From assembly GCF_005887095.1 (NCBI RefSeq), contig NZ_PNCI01000010.1, positions 62,001 through 126,000 on the forward strand: a DNA stretch of 64,000 bases. The letters are read 5' to 3'. Numbering within the stretch: the stretch's first letter is position 1; each line of letters starts with the position of its first letter. This stretch comes from Pseudoalteromonas rubra. Its GTDB lineage: Bacteria > Pseudomonadota > Gammaproteobacteria > Enterobacterales > Alteromonadaceae. Position numbers and translations under genes: made by a program. Of the stretch, positions 58,601 to 63,564 are shown piece after piece. The notes under the pieces were generated by a model. The model did no database searches, was not told the DNA's origin, and worked only from the letters and a program-made list of their open reading frames with translations.

Positions 58601-58957
58601 GCAGTCGTACAGTTTGTCCTCCAGGCTGATGGCGGTTGCCACTTGCGCCCGGCACCAGCCGCGCAGGTCTTCACTCAACTCGGGATCGTAGGTGAATAGT
58701 TCGTCAGGCTCATGAGAGTCTGTGCAGGTCACCAGGTTGTCGCTGCCTGCCTGCCAGCGACAATTGAGGAGCGGGTGGCGCAATAGCAGCTGGCGTCCGG
58801 CCTCTTGCAATTGCTGGCTTGTCAGGCCCTTAACCAAAAAGCCCGTGTACACGTTATACACAGGACTAAGCGGATGCAGCTGTTGATCTTGGAGTAAATG
58901 AACTTGTCTAGGTGAGAGCTCGATAACCAGGTTGGTTTGTTGATTACGCGTATTCAC
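43643..58957 (-). CDS. NRPS, four modules C-A-T-C-A-T-C-A-T-E-C-A-T-E, no thioesterase
   Basis: 5,104 residues from the GTG at 58957 (AGGAAG upstream). Approximate positions: starter C with unusual HHVICDQ (135); A1 pocket D-A-S-T-I-A-A-V-C (A3 motif FTSGTSG near 590), aromatic-like; T1 (975); C2 with HHIVADA (1170); A2 D-A-F-F-L-G-G-F-Y (1640), aliphatic-like; T2 LGGQS (2035); C3 HHIIADG (2225); A3 D-V-W-S-I-A-M-V-H (2700), Thr-family-like but unassigned; T3 LGGDS (3105); E HHLLIDGVSWR (3297) with ESHGR; C4 HHIILDG (3768); A4 D-A-N-H-K-G-L-V-D (4220), no match known to me; T4 LGGDS (4612); terminal E with HHLAIDMMGWR (4800), EGHGR and FNYLGQF. Chain release needs another protein. Last gene of the minus-strand operon. 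Confidence 0.95.
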   Translation of the reverse strand: MNTRNQQTNLVIELSPRQVHLLQDQQLHPLSPVYNVYTGFLVKGLTSQQLQEAGRQLLLRHPLLNCRWQAGSDNLVTCTDSHEPDELFTYDPELSEDLRGWCRAQVATAISLEDKLYDCRIKACEAGYLVLFKLHHVICDQWSLQVLVNDFLASLESLLEHKDATLEPLDYTSVSEQSTDDEPLYQPDHALDFSDTGLQQAQNKFSGLGEFGTLNDEYTRLAELAGEYGVSRFSVLLACWFLALYRHSGQTDLTISIPVARRSRKNRYHLGHFVDLQPVSITAIDSLSIQELLGKLEQQTMTALRSAAADPQRHKHNVICNYLPQLKIRGFRAGLMGLLSGVQSTPLSLANGQAQCHGLCLSDAQDSAIAQVDLELTLFEVNDALHTKLIGRANYFDQQELAHLAELFSCALTTLTPTQPQAIANLLTSDRGFVSLPEQPHTHILQHLHQLAQQQGTLCAAEDEHTALSYAELMQALERRAAQLSEQGVSKGMQVAVCLDKSLDSLVTILALWRLEAVSLHCDIAWPKERLLACLDQPGLSLLLLSQETNMDMPCRTLVPAQLSPPQQALTTSIEELNATAAAYVIFTSGTSGKPKGVLVSHAGLMPLARAQQTLFNVSPDDRVLQFASLSFDAAISEIVVTLAAGATLVMAKQADTFSHQTLLALLNDQAITSVTLPPSLIQLLQPDQVPQLKTLISAGEACPKKLLQLWPQHLRFVNAYGPTECTVCVSAKVITSEQLAKPEALHSNNIGQPIAGMQVQILTPQGRQVPDMCWGELCVSSVGLALGYIGQPEATANAFIEQPGEPALRYYKTGDKARLLPNGELEIAGRIDHQVKVRGFRIEPEEIAQHLTLHPQVRQSCILALQQSGKTYLHACYVAEPDCEISAQTLQSYLAERLPYYMVPTRWSEREVLPLNVSGKIDKQRLSESVEAEVSQPQIADRAGSEQEHTIQAIWQALLGHPVALDTNLFELGVDSLQLSQAHRQACQALNSVAGIKDFYQATSIAQQTALLLAQPGQPETSSWSAPTNDTQRFARPSLSAERLWFVEQHEGAQARYNIPIALRIQGALDSEKLTACLNQVAARHEILHTAFRIEEGVLTTHLVTPPKLQVEHLCVTEYDDEAQRLKAAADVYQSQLLTTCFDLSQPPLLRCALIELGNEDHVLALVFHHIVADASSGALFLRELTELWQQPDLQTTHWPQAGRYSDYARMQHAWLQSPACARQQTFWHDYLNEAQALAFPVAGVIDADDKAGTVRREIPTPLSTAMKQLAVRLQVSENMLYLASFQVLLWHYSRQSRFVIGLPASERKEAQQYTLGFFINTLPLLAEVDPQQSFTALAGQVKEHCLSVLEHADLPYHHILQSSEGAATGAKRDLVQVLFSWVQAQPDIQLPGLDMAPFAVDAQQAKFPLTMNVLASNDRVELCFEYALKAMDSVYADDFIDNWLTLCEDLVKDSSKRVGKLNCLSAQKRTEILCERNNTEVALPKTKNIYSYFREQVQLHGERTALSCDKQSLDYDSLQQQAEQVAHQLHQQGIVAGDKVALCYQQGSEGLIAILATVRLGAVYVPVSVDYPLSRIKHLLKASDAKVLLSDVNEVLDAELACPCLNLNETTAPKDVTLHECDRTLADPLCILFTSGSTGLPKAVPVSHGAILRTVCNNNYTDLSCQSVISQIANISFDAALFELWGAWLHGGELTVVPREAAMAPDTLRQYIGARGISHMFLTTALFHELARQCPEVFEGLQTLLTGGQAGDLKLMHTVLDACHQPLQIVNGYGPTESTFYVSSYCPANHGDFTATRYHTAHAPLGKALHNTRLYVLDEQLQAVADGSWGQLYIAGMGLTSGYLDSAQLNAEKFTELTLPEVGTERLYASGDRVRYLPDGNLEFGGRLDNQLKIRGFRVEPAEVEACLRNCPNVANAAVRAFNDRQGELYLAAYLVAEPDTDIDLSQITAELAGELPAYAQPGVYECLSELPLTANGKLDYRALTEPQVKASDDSVLLDERPFDDWENIVVSHWQQLLGVPQADRNSDFCALGGQSILAMRLLHQINQALELSVPVATLFANPKLGDFLIAIASEATQQSSQALSVHFDPQDCYPLSYAQERLWVINQLQSQDPGYNIPFALEIHGSFDKTAFSAALSDLVVRHCSLRTVFKRLAGRPVQQVLSPFTVAIEEQDCRTHSDDELTLTLRHLARTPFDLSQLPLFRVTLLNCAEERQILLFNFHHIIADGWSVRILQQELAELYESHCGATQATLATLPLQVKDLAYWERHDSNQNAVNDAVSYWQTLLGSEPKHSVLPYDYEESGENRNQGEIFRLSLDSKLSEAIHTCCKQYSTTPYQFGLAAMALLLGRYNNSDKVIIGTPFANRQVPQSQSQIGFFVNMLPFVVDLDEADNTAQLLAQISQRFTSAIQYQHAPFDRIVDALGVERVEGETPLVRVVFDSQMHGIETNTEQQGSVFRALPLDMHSAKFDATFTLVEDEQGLGLAIEYNTQRFERGTIARFGANLQGVMTQLLEHNALAEVSVVAPQEQAQIARFSAAQTQYPVTDLATAFEQTAARFGDRIAVNYEGEALSYRELNLRAEQVSASLLALNISAGDFVAINVERSLDLIASIIAVLKLGAAYIPLDTHVPQDRIATILEDVSVAAFIVDQTPSEIVAASGAPWLALSELQKGEAADYDRAEILARRDSERPCYVIFTSGSTGRPKGVVVNHRNVVRLLKSNEQNYHFSEQDVFSLFHSYGFDVSVWEMWGALLYGGRIALVPQWVCRAPEQFDRFIHDQQVTILSQTPTAFLALMRAHLSHNQFRYDALRYVIFAGEKLDIMQLRPWFERYPERQHRLINMYGITETTVHNTYREITAADLTSGVGNVIGRQFDDLSIWVLNEQGEPQPLGVYGEMFVGGDGVTLGYLHRPELNAERFVTKQLDGREQRLYRSGDVAKWHPSGELVYRGRKDNQVKIRGFRIELGEIEAAFSALPLVEACEAMVWQRDEGDPCIVACLKMAATADANIDEAAFKAKVQGRLPAYMIPAYLHAVNDFPLTSNGKADKKALLQQLQDKLARPAPNTMAVHHSKAVPDAFSPLRTIWARVLKRNDFSDTDNFFTLGGDSISALEVVAAAAKQGIKLTAKQFMSNPTLAALAPLSDKLVTSHNHAVQNYGQVPLTPIQQWFFAQQFTTPAGWDQSAIFALDLSIGQSELNAAVARLAEVYDLFHTRFSEQQGQQMQWLYDKQQNHAPLYQVIDAELHWQDEETRTQVLHEFANQVHQMVDPWQGCNLVFARICATHNEQPQQYLLVACHHLLIDGVSWRLLMKDLADALANPDTKLTAPQSGYRQWAEHLVEQAQKPEVVSEVTTYWLSPKWHISGVDDALQSDYEENLYGDATTVKHTLSCAATQALHNACQRMRCTLEEYLIARLYQSLTGLLDTDALVLDLESHGRHSYDEQLDVSATAGWFTSIYPVLLQGKAQQTDLIGCIKEQLRAVPEQGLSYNLARYLSFDSALREQLSALPKAWLSFNFLGDFSAEDTPDALLSAPLHHLPLGDNAAPENNRPYLLEVIFWLDQGQLHSRLIVNPDLLAGPLNTLANTLWQTLEAPQSSDDAHLWPSDFSANRLNQEAMGELTQALTEQQLTLNNVADVYPLTPVQQGIAFDTLADPGKGVYICQLYWTFTETLDEEAFIGAWQTLIDHNPILRTSFHFLSSGEHAQVVHTQMAPPLEHLDLTGSVQQAEQIDQALTNSRYQEFNLAQPGQFRLQLIRLSEQRTLFCWTYHHIILDGWSQANLLQQLSAALKPGTQMRSLTPYREYVDLVAGRDQQAQQQFWQTYLAALPEQRKLLLAPPTPDETQSFDMLSETLSDEQFTRLREHAEQQGTTLNNLVQAAWALTLSAVCHSNQVVFGVTVSGRPTDMTGVLDMTGLFINTLPMIVDCQPRQTGSELVQQISDCQSALMSWQFSSAQEIKKWAQIDAEDDLYESILVFENYPVDEDMMRGDGLAICDLHARENTAFGLTLSVCPGDTLSLNLGYKTARYNRAGIQTLLDSLCANLNRLTEDAHQPLQLSETALICAAPMHAAQNTTLLDEFSKQVALRAQATALTDGTQDVSFAELEANAKALAHGLIAQGCCPGDAVVLALPRSVDLIRALLAIWYAGGVYVPVDPGFPAERIEYIANKVKAKVLICEESLLDSCQVLSVPQCCIDTPAALASTIHPACELPGPSALAYVLFTSGSTGQPKGVEITHRALAEHIRWHVSEFDLQPQDSCLLITPVVFDASINALLPFMACGSSLYLAPADVHNEPDRLIALLRDNHISQLHLVPSMLDILLQQPEFATLDSLRYVKAGGEALKASTVTAFYQALPGSELINLYGPTECCVDSLFWRAPRTFGPEQAVKIGNPAGPIAAVVVNHNLNPVPDGVTGELLLSGLKLAQGYCNDSELTRRAFVTLNGQRYYRSGDLVWRDQQGEYLYAGRRDHQVKLNGVRLEPEEIENQLATLAGVKELCVAVKPLATQNNKPVLVAYWVAREDTNDDLQSALRAHAEAHLPQTHRPGVYQQLTALPRLPSLKVDRKKLPELNLIKTGQAQRVAPQSEAEHALVVALAELLSLETTQISLTDNYFSLGGDSLIAIQLGARLKRDGWRLQVKDLLAQQTLSQVAACCTALTGCEQAPVEARLSGPLVPIQARFFEQEFAEQHHWNQAFAFTLLQPQSPDFITEVVTQLDKHHEIFRLRFDRQEGQWQQRIDQTGTGLVLEYHDLSQHDDSPMAEQLQLIAGDAQASLDLQLGPISKVLLFDCGQHRPQKLVFIMHHLAIDMMGWRAIFEDLYQLIESAEPQTETLLPTTLSYIEWGHHLAEHADVYRDELSYWRNLPFDKVPALPQDFAVQDNTEACAEVVSVALDETRTDTLLRTIPQAFSTQINALLLTALHRVMAQWHGADHLAVSLEGHGRDELPGVDSVDISRTLGWFTKIYPVVLQLDQHADLVSGLQSIQSQLDAVPNKGMGYGVLKYASDQAEQLQHLPKPQIEFNYLGQFVSQGNASPKMVISDDAIGPLHSPKAHRSALLGIDCFVNQGQISFHWSFSHAIHRRETIEGLAHAYVKVLHELCQLAEAELT

Positions 58958-59050
58958 TGGGACTTCCTGTTATTTTATTCGTTATTTTAAACACTGCAAA
59001 GGCACGCCCGGGACAATCCCGGGGGCCGGATAAAGCTTGGATAATGCCGC

Positions 59051-59824
59051 TCAGGCACGGCAGCTGAAGCCGCCGTCAACATACAAGGTACTGCCGGTGC
59101 TCCAGCGGTTTTGCTGTAACAAGTACAGCACTGCATCGCTGATATCCCCGGGTTGGCCAAAGCCGAGCGGGTGTTTGTTCTCGATTGCACTGATGGCCTC
59201 TGCGGCGACTTCGGCATAACCGTTATTGAGCGGAGTTTTAATCATCCCGGCGGCGATGCAATTGACCAGCACTTGATCTTTTGCCAGTTCCAGCGCGGCA
59301 CTACGACACAGCGCTGCCATCGCCGCTTTACTCGCGGCGTAGCCAGACACGGCTGGCTCTGCCTGAGACTGGCTCACCGAAGACAGCAACACCACAGAAG
59401 TCGGGGCACCGGCTGCGCGTACTTTTTTACGAGTAAAAGCCTGTAGCAATGCCAGGGCACCGCCGGTATTGATGCGAAACATGCGCTCAAAGTCGGCGTA
59501 GCAGGTGGAACGCAATGGCGTCATCTGATGCACGCCGGCGCATTGCACCGCGCCCTGAAAAGGGCCATGGGCCGTGGCGTTGGCAATGATGTGCTCGGTC
59601 AGGCTATCTGGTTCGTTGAGGTCAACCTGCGCGACCTGGTGTTCGCCGGGTAAGGTGCCGCGGATCTGTTCCAGTAGTGCCAGGTTGCGCCCCAATAACA
59701 GCAGGCTGTAGCCGTTGTTGCTCAACCGCTGACAAATATCCTGGCCCAGCTCTGAGCTGGCACCACAGACAACAACCCGGGCAGAGTTGACTGCCTGATT
59801 GTCGTTACCTTGCTTAAACTCCAT
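59051..59824 (-). CDS. SDR oxidoreductase (FabG-like)
   Basis: 257 residues from the ATG at 59824, chosen because AAGGAG lies 7 bases upstream; longer starts run into the thioesterase gene. Cofactor motif VCGASSELGQDI (TGxxxGxG variant), SSVSQSQ then GYAASKAA for the Ser-Tyr-Lys catalytic set, and a C-terminus typical of the classical SDR family (STLYVDGGFSC). It overlaps the preceding thioesterase gene by 11 bases and is followed 93 bases later by the NRPS. A ketoreductase or dehydrogenase acting on an acyl or aminoacyl intermediate is likely. Confidence 0.88.
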   Translation of the reverse strand: MEFKQGNDNQAVNSARVVVCGASSELGQDICQRLSNNGYSLLLLGRNLALLEQIRGTLPGEHQVAQVDLNEPDSLTEHIIANATAHGPFQGAVQCAGVHQMTPLRSTCYADFERMFRINTGGALALLQAFTRKKVRAAGAPTSVVLLSSVSQSQAEPAVSGYAASKAAMAALCRSAALELAKDQVLVNCIAAGMIKTPLNNGYAEVAAEAISAIENKHPLGFGQPGDISDAVLYLLQQNRWSTGSTLYVDGGFSCRA

Positions 59825-60581
59825 GATTAACTCCTTGCAAAGTGTCTTGATTAAGGCGCTGGCTCGTCTGTGCAATGACCGCGGAAACATCGTGGTCGAT
59901 TTGCGCACATACCTCGGCGCTGTGCTCTTCAAGGTAAAAGTGCCGCCCCGGATATTGGTGGCTGCACAGGGAAAAGTGAGAAAAGTCCTGCCAGGGGGGC
60001 AGCTCTGTCGTGTTCACGATTTCATCATCAGTGGCGCTAAAGACACTGAGGGCACAAGCGAGCGGACTGGGCTTGCGCAGTGGTGCACATTCGGCGAGAT
60101 AAAAGTCGTCGCGTACCTGCGCCAGCAGACGTTGCCTGACTTCAGGGTGCGTGAGTCTCTGGGCTGGGAACTGTTGCAAACGCTGCAGCTGCTCGGCCAG
60201 CGGCTCATCCGCCAGTGTGTGGACCTGGGTTCGGCTGGGCAGTGAGGGTGCCCGGCAGGCGGACACGCCCAGCCACAGTGGCAAAGGTTGGCCCGACTTT
60301 TGAAGTGCCAGAGCCAGTTCAAAAGCGACTCTGGCCCCCAGACTGTGTCCGAAAAAAGCAAACGGAGTCTGGCATTGGCCTAGTTCACTCAGTAGCTGCG
60401 CTGTCAGTTCTGACCAGTCACGACAGCTTGCCGTCGCCAGTTTGTCGCCGCGACCGGGCAAGTCGGGACAAACCACGCGCCAGTGAGCGGGCAACAACTG
60501 CGACCAGGTCCGAAAATAGCGCCCCGATCCACCAGCATGGTGAAAGCAAAACAAGGTGATCGGTTTCACAGCATGGGTCAT
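59814..60581 (-). CDS. Type II thioesterase (GrsT/TesA-like)
   Basis: 255 residues. Alpha/beta hydrolase with LFCFHHAGGSG near the N-terminus, nucleophile elbow GHSLGA (Ser near residue 98), an Asp in the SATDDEIV segment and His in GRHFYLEEH. This is the typical stand-alone editing thioesterase of NRPS operons, which removes stalled acyl groups from carrier domains. Because neither NRPS in the window has a TE domain, it may also contribute to product release. Coupled by ATGA overlap to the preceding gene. Confidence 0.93.
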   Translation of the reverse strand: MTHAVKPITLFCFHHAGGSGRYFRTWSQLLPAHWRVVCPDLPGRGDKLATASCRDWSELTAQLLSELGQCQTPFAFFGHSLGARVAFELALALQKSGQPLPLWLGVSACRAPSLPSRTQVHTLADEPLAEQLQRLQQFPAQRLTHPEVRQRLLAQVRDDFYLAECAPLRKPSPLACALSVFSATDDEIVNTTELPPWQDFSHFSLCSHQYPGRHFYLEEHSAEVCAQIDHDVSAVIAQTSQRLNQDTLQGVNHGV

Positions 60582-61288
60582 AGCTTAATATCCATCGCCG
60601 GACGCAACGCCAGGGTCTGGCCGTTTTGCCAGCCCGGATCACTGGCCTGACGCCAGATCTCGGCCAGCACTTGCTCGCGCAGCATGACCGCAGGTTTAGC
60701 ACCGTATACCGAATTGCGCATGGCTCGCTTTAGTGCCTTGCGCTCGGTGTCATCACTGGCACACAGCGGCAATGCCAGGCTATTTACCCGTACCGGATAG
60801 CCACACCACTCTTTGGCCAGGCTTTTTTGTAATGCATCTATGCCATAGCATGTAATGCTGTCGTGGCCGTGCTGGTAACCTTGATCCTGAACATAAGCAT
60901 AAGCGTCCGACAGTAACGGATAACACAGGCTGCCTTCAAATTCGCGTAACACACCACAGCAATACTTGGCGGTCAGAAACGCCGCTTCGATGTGCGCCTG
61001 GCTGACCGTTGCATCGACTGTTGCGGCGCTATCCGCAATGCCGCCGATGGCATGCAGTACAACCAGGCCAGTGTCTTTGCTTTGTGCGCTGAGCTGTTGA
61101 AACAGCATCGCGTCTGGTTCATCGGCTTGTGCCAGCGCTTCTATTGTCAGCGTTGCAAAAGCCGGAAAGCGCGCGACTATCTCTGCTGTCGGCGCGAGCA
61201 ATAGGGGTGACTTGCCCTGAGCTTGCAAATAGTCGAGCAGTGCCCGGTCCCAGTCGCTGTGGGCAAACGCGTAGATGACTCTGCTCAT
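60578..61288 (-). CDS. Degenerate SDR-like protein
   Basis: 236 residues from the ATG at 61288, which overlaps the FabG-like stop as ATGA. The fold pattern resembles SDRs (VIYAFAHSDWDRALLDYL, LVVLHAIGG, VRVNSLALP), but the glycine-rich TGxxxGxG motif is lost and the expected YxxxK is replaced (CYGIDALQKSLAKEW), so catalysis by the usual mechanism is doubtful. It is placed between an intact FabG-like reductase and the thioesterase, with tight coupling. It could be a structural partner of the reductase or a divergent enzyme. Confidence 0.7.
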   Translation of the reverse strand: MSRVIYAFAHSDWDRALLDYLQAQGKSPLLLAPTAEIVARFPAFATLTIEALAQADEPDAMLFQQLSAQSKDTGLVVLHAIGGIADSAATVDATVSQAHIEAAFLTAKYCCGVLREFEGSLCYPLLSDAYAYVQDQGYQHGHDSITCYGIDALQKSLAKEWCGYPVRVNSLALPLCASDDTERKALKRAMRNSVYGAKPAVMLREQVLAEIWRQASDPGWQNGQTLALRPAMDIKL

Positions 61289-62013
61289 AGTAAAAACCCT
61301 CCGTCCAGTTTGATCACCTGGCCGTTGCAATATCCAGCTCGCGGTGTGGCAAGAAACAGCACCCAATCGGCCACTTCTGATACTTGTCCGACCCGCCCGA
61401 GCGAGGTATGTGCAAGTACAGGCCTGGCCTTGTTTTGTGGCATGACATCGGCCATCTCAGTGGCAATCAGTGCAGGTGCCAGCGCATTGCAATAAATGCC
61501 TGATTCTCCATAACGTCGCGCCAACATGCGGGTCATGCCAATCACGGCCCCTTTGGAGGCCGCATAGTTTGCCTGGCCTTCACGTCCTGACACGCCGCTG
61601 AGCGATACCAGGTTAACAATCCGTCCCTGACCTGCGCGCTGCATATGAGGCAGCACGGCCTGGCACAGAGTAAATGCGCCGACAAAATTCACCCGCATCA
61701 CGGCGTTAAAATCGTCCCGGCTCATGGTTTGCAACAAGTTATCCCGGGTTATCCCGGCATTATTGACCAGTACATCAATACGCTGATGCTGGGCAATAAT
61801 CCTGGCAACCGTTGCTTCGACGAACTCAGGGTCGTCCACTGAACCGCTGAATTGGACATAGTTTGGCTGCGCCAATTCCTCAGCCACATCTTTACTGCGG
61901 CACAGCCCGAAGACCCTGGCACCCTGCGCCAGAAAAGCCTGCGCCAGTGCCAGCCCGATCCCGCGGGACGTGCCTGTGATCAGGACCACCTTATCTTGCA
62001 ATTGCAGGTCCAT
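61285..62013 (-). CDS. FabG-like 3-oxoacyl reductase (SDR)
   Basis: 242 residues from the ATG at 62013, one base after the dehydratase stop. It has an intact cofactor motif (LITGTSRGIG), NNAG (about residue 85), catalytic SLSGVSG and YAASKGA, and the C-terminal LDGG. It would reduce a beta-keto acyl thioester with NADPH. Together with the adjacent FabZ-like enzyme it forms half of a fatty-acid elongation cycle, so the operon may build or tailor an acyl group for the NRPS starter C domain. No ketosynthase is visible in the window. Confidence 0.92.
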   Translation of the reverse strand: MDLQLQDKVVLITGTSRGIGLALAQAFLAQGARVFGLCRSKDVAEELAQPNYVQFSGSVDDPEFVEATVARIIAQHQRIDVLVNNAGITRDNLLQTMSRDDFNAVMRVNFVGAFTLCQAVLPHMQRAGQGRIVNLVSLSGVSGREGQANYAASKGAVIGMTRMLARRYGESGIYCNALAPALIATEMADVMPQNKARPVLAHTSLGRVGQVSEVADWVLFLATPRAGYCNGQVIKLDGGFLL

Positions 62014-62014
62014 A

Positions 62015-62461
62015 TCAGGCCTCCGACGACACAGGCTGACTGAAATGGATAGATACCTTGGCCCGGGCGACTTCCTCGTCGCCGACATAAGCGATGGCCT
62101 GAAAGAGCGCCATGTCTTCCAGGCGAGTCAATAATTGCGACTTAATCACCAGAATATCGCCAGGCACGACGGGACGCAGAAACTTGGCTTTGTCGATGCT
62201 CGACAACATGCCCGCGCTGTACTCGCTAAAACACAGGCCACTGATCTGTGCCATTGTCTCGATGATCAGCACCCCGGGAAAGATGGGCTGGTCGGGAAAG
62301 TGGCCCTGCAAGCTTGGTTCGTTGTGGCTAATAAACTTGTGCCCTTCGATATATTCACCGGACTCAAGACGCACAATGCGGTCGGCAAATTTGAATGGCG
62401 CCCTGTGTGGCAAGCGTTCACTCAAAGTGCTTAGGTTATCTGTAAGCTCAGTGTTGCTCAT
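62015..62461 (-). CDS. FabZ-like 3-hydroxyacyl-ACP dehydratase
   Basis: 148 residues, the usual hot-dog length. LPHRAPFKFADRI at the N-terminus and GHFPDQPIFPGVLIIETMAQ carry the conserved His (about residue 53) and Glu (about 67). The FLRPVVPGDIL strand is also typical. The start overlaps the ABC permease stop as ATGA. It would dehydrate a beta-hydroxyacyl thioester made by the adjacent FabG-like reductase. Confidence 0.92.
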   Translation of the reverse strand: MSNTELTDNLSTLSERLPHRAPFKFADRIVRLESGEYIEGHKFISHNEPSLQGHFPDQPIFPGVLIIETMAQISGLCFSEYSAGMLSSIDKAKFLRPVVPGDILVIKSQLLTRLEDMALFQAIAYVGDEEVARAKVSIHFSQPVSSEA

Positions 62462-63564
62462 CCGTTGTCTCCCCAGTCAAAACTCAGATAGATAGCGATA
62501 AACAACACCACTGAGGTGCCTGCCAGTATCGTAAGTTGTGGTGCAACCTGCTGTAATCCAGCGGCTTCGTTGGCTACCAGACGGAAGGCATCCAGAAAAG
62601 CGGTGGACGGTAGCCACTGCACGAAGGCTTCAAAAACGTCCGGGAAATAACTGGTTTGGAAATAAATACCAGACAAGAACATCAGCGGGAAATACAGCAT
62701 ATTGGCGATGCCGGTAGAGACTTCGACTCGGGTGCTACGGGCGCCGATCAAGACTCCTAACAGGCACAGGCAGGCAGATCCACAAAACAGCACAACGGCG
62801 ATATTGGCCCAGTTGCCGGGCGGCTTAAAGTCGAACATAAAGTAGAAAATGGCCAGCAATAATAATAGCTGGAAGCTCAGTAAAAACAGTCGAGCCAGCA
62901 CCACGCCCATAATGTAATCCGATTTCTTAAAGGGTGATAACTTGAGGCGTTTAAAAAAGCCCTGCTGGCGATCTGAGACCAGGCCATTGGAGATGGAGAA
63001 CAGCGCCAAACCAAGGATCTGTAGCACGATTATCCCGGGGATCAACCAGTCGACATAGCGATAGCCGACGATGCTGAGCTGCTGGCTACTCAGGGGATTG
63101 CCCGATAAGCCGCTTTTCAGCTGCATCAGGTAGTTGATTGCCTTATCGTTAAATTGATCAGAGTCCCCTGTGGTATAGATTTGTCCCTGATTTAAAATCA
63201 ACAAGGAGTCATACTGAGCCAGCAGGTTTTGCAATGGACCTGAAGGTTGGATCTCCTGTTGCGCATCGGCCAAAGAGGCCAGAAGCTGTTCGGTTTGCTC
63301 CTGACTAAGCGTGATCAGGTTGACCTGCAGGTCGTCTCGCATCAACTCACGCCAGCTCTTATCTGGTGCCTCATTGTAGGTCACTGCAACATTGATTTCC
63401 TGCAACTGGGCGCTGCCGGAAAAGGCTTTGACCATTAACAGTGCAATCAACACCGGCAATGCAAAGGTCCATAGCATGGCCGCCGGCTCGCGAAAAAAGG
63501 GTCTGACATTGAGGAGCATTAATTGCCAGAATGGGTAAAGCTTAGGGCTGATTGTGTGGCTCAT
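62458..63564 (-). CDS. ABC-2 type transporter permease
   Basis: 368 residues: one N-terminal membrane segment (AAMLWTFALPVLIALLMV), a large periplasmic domain (about 50-175), then five hydrophobic segments (IPGIIVLQILGLALFSIS; LLSFQLLLLLAIFYFMF; ANIAVVLFCGSACLCLLG; MLYFPLMFLSGIYF; LTILAGTSVVLFIAIYLSF), the ABC-2/YhhJ layout. With the adjacent ATPase it probably exports the NRPS product or its acyl precursor. Coupled by overlap to both neighbours. Confidence 0.92.
   Translation of the reverse strand: MSHTISPKLYPFWQLMLLNVRPFFREPAAMLWTFALPVLIALLMVKAFSGSAQLQEINVAVTYNEAPDKSWRELMRDDLQVNLITLSQEQTEQLLASLADAQQEIQPSGPLQNLLAQYDSLLILNQGQIYTTGDSDQFNDKAINYLMQLKSGLSGNPLSSQQLSIVGYRYVDWLIPGIIVLQILGLALFSISNGLVSDRQQGFFKRLKLSPFKKSDYIMGVVLARLFLLSFQLLLLLAIFYFMFDFKPPGNWANIAVVLFCGSACLCLLGVLIGARSTRVEVSTGIANMLYFPLMFLSGIYFQTSYFPDVFEAFVQWLPSTAFLDAFRLVANEAAGLQQVAPQLTILAGTSVVLFIAIYLSFDWGDNG

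Noticed and set aside
43643..58957. The second NRPS as the downstream partner of the first NRPS line
   Set aside because: It begins directly with a condensation domain and has no N-terminal docking domain, is on the opposite strand and sits in its own operon.
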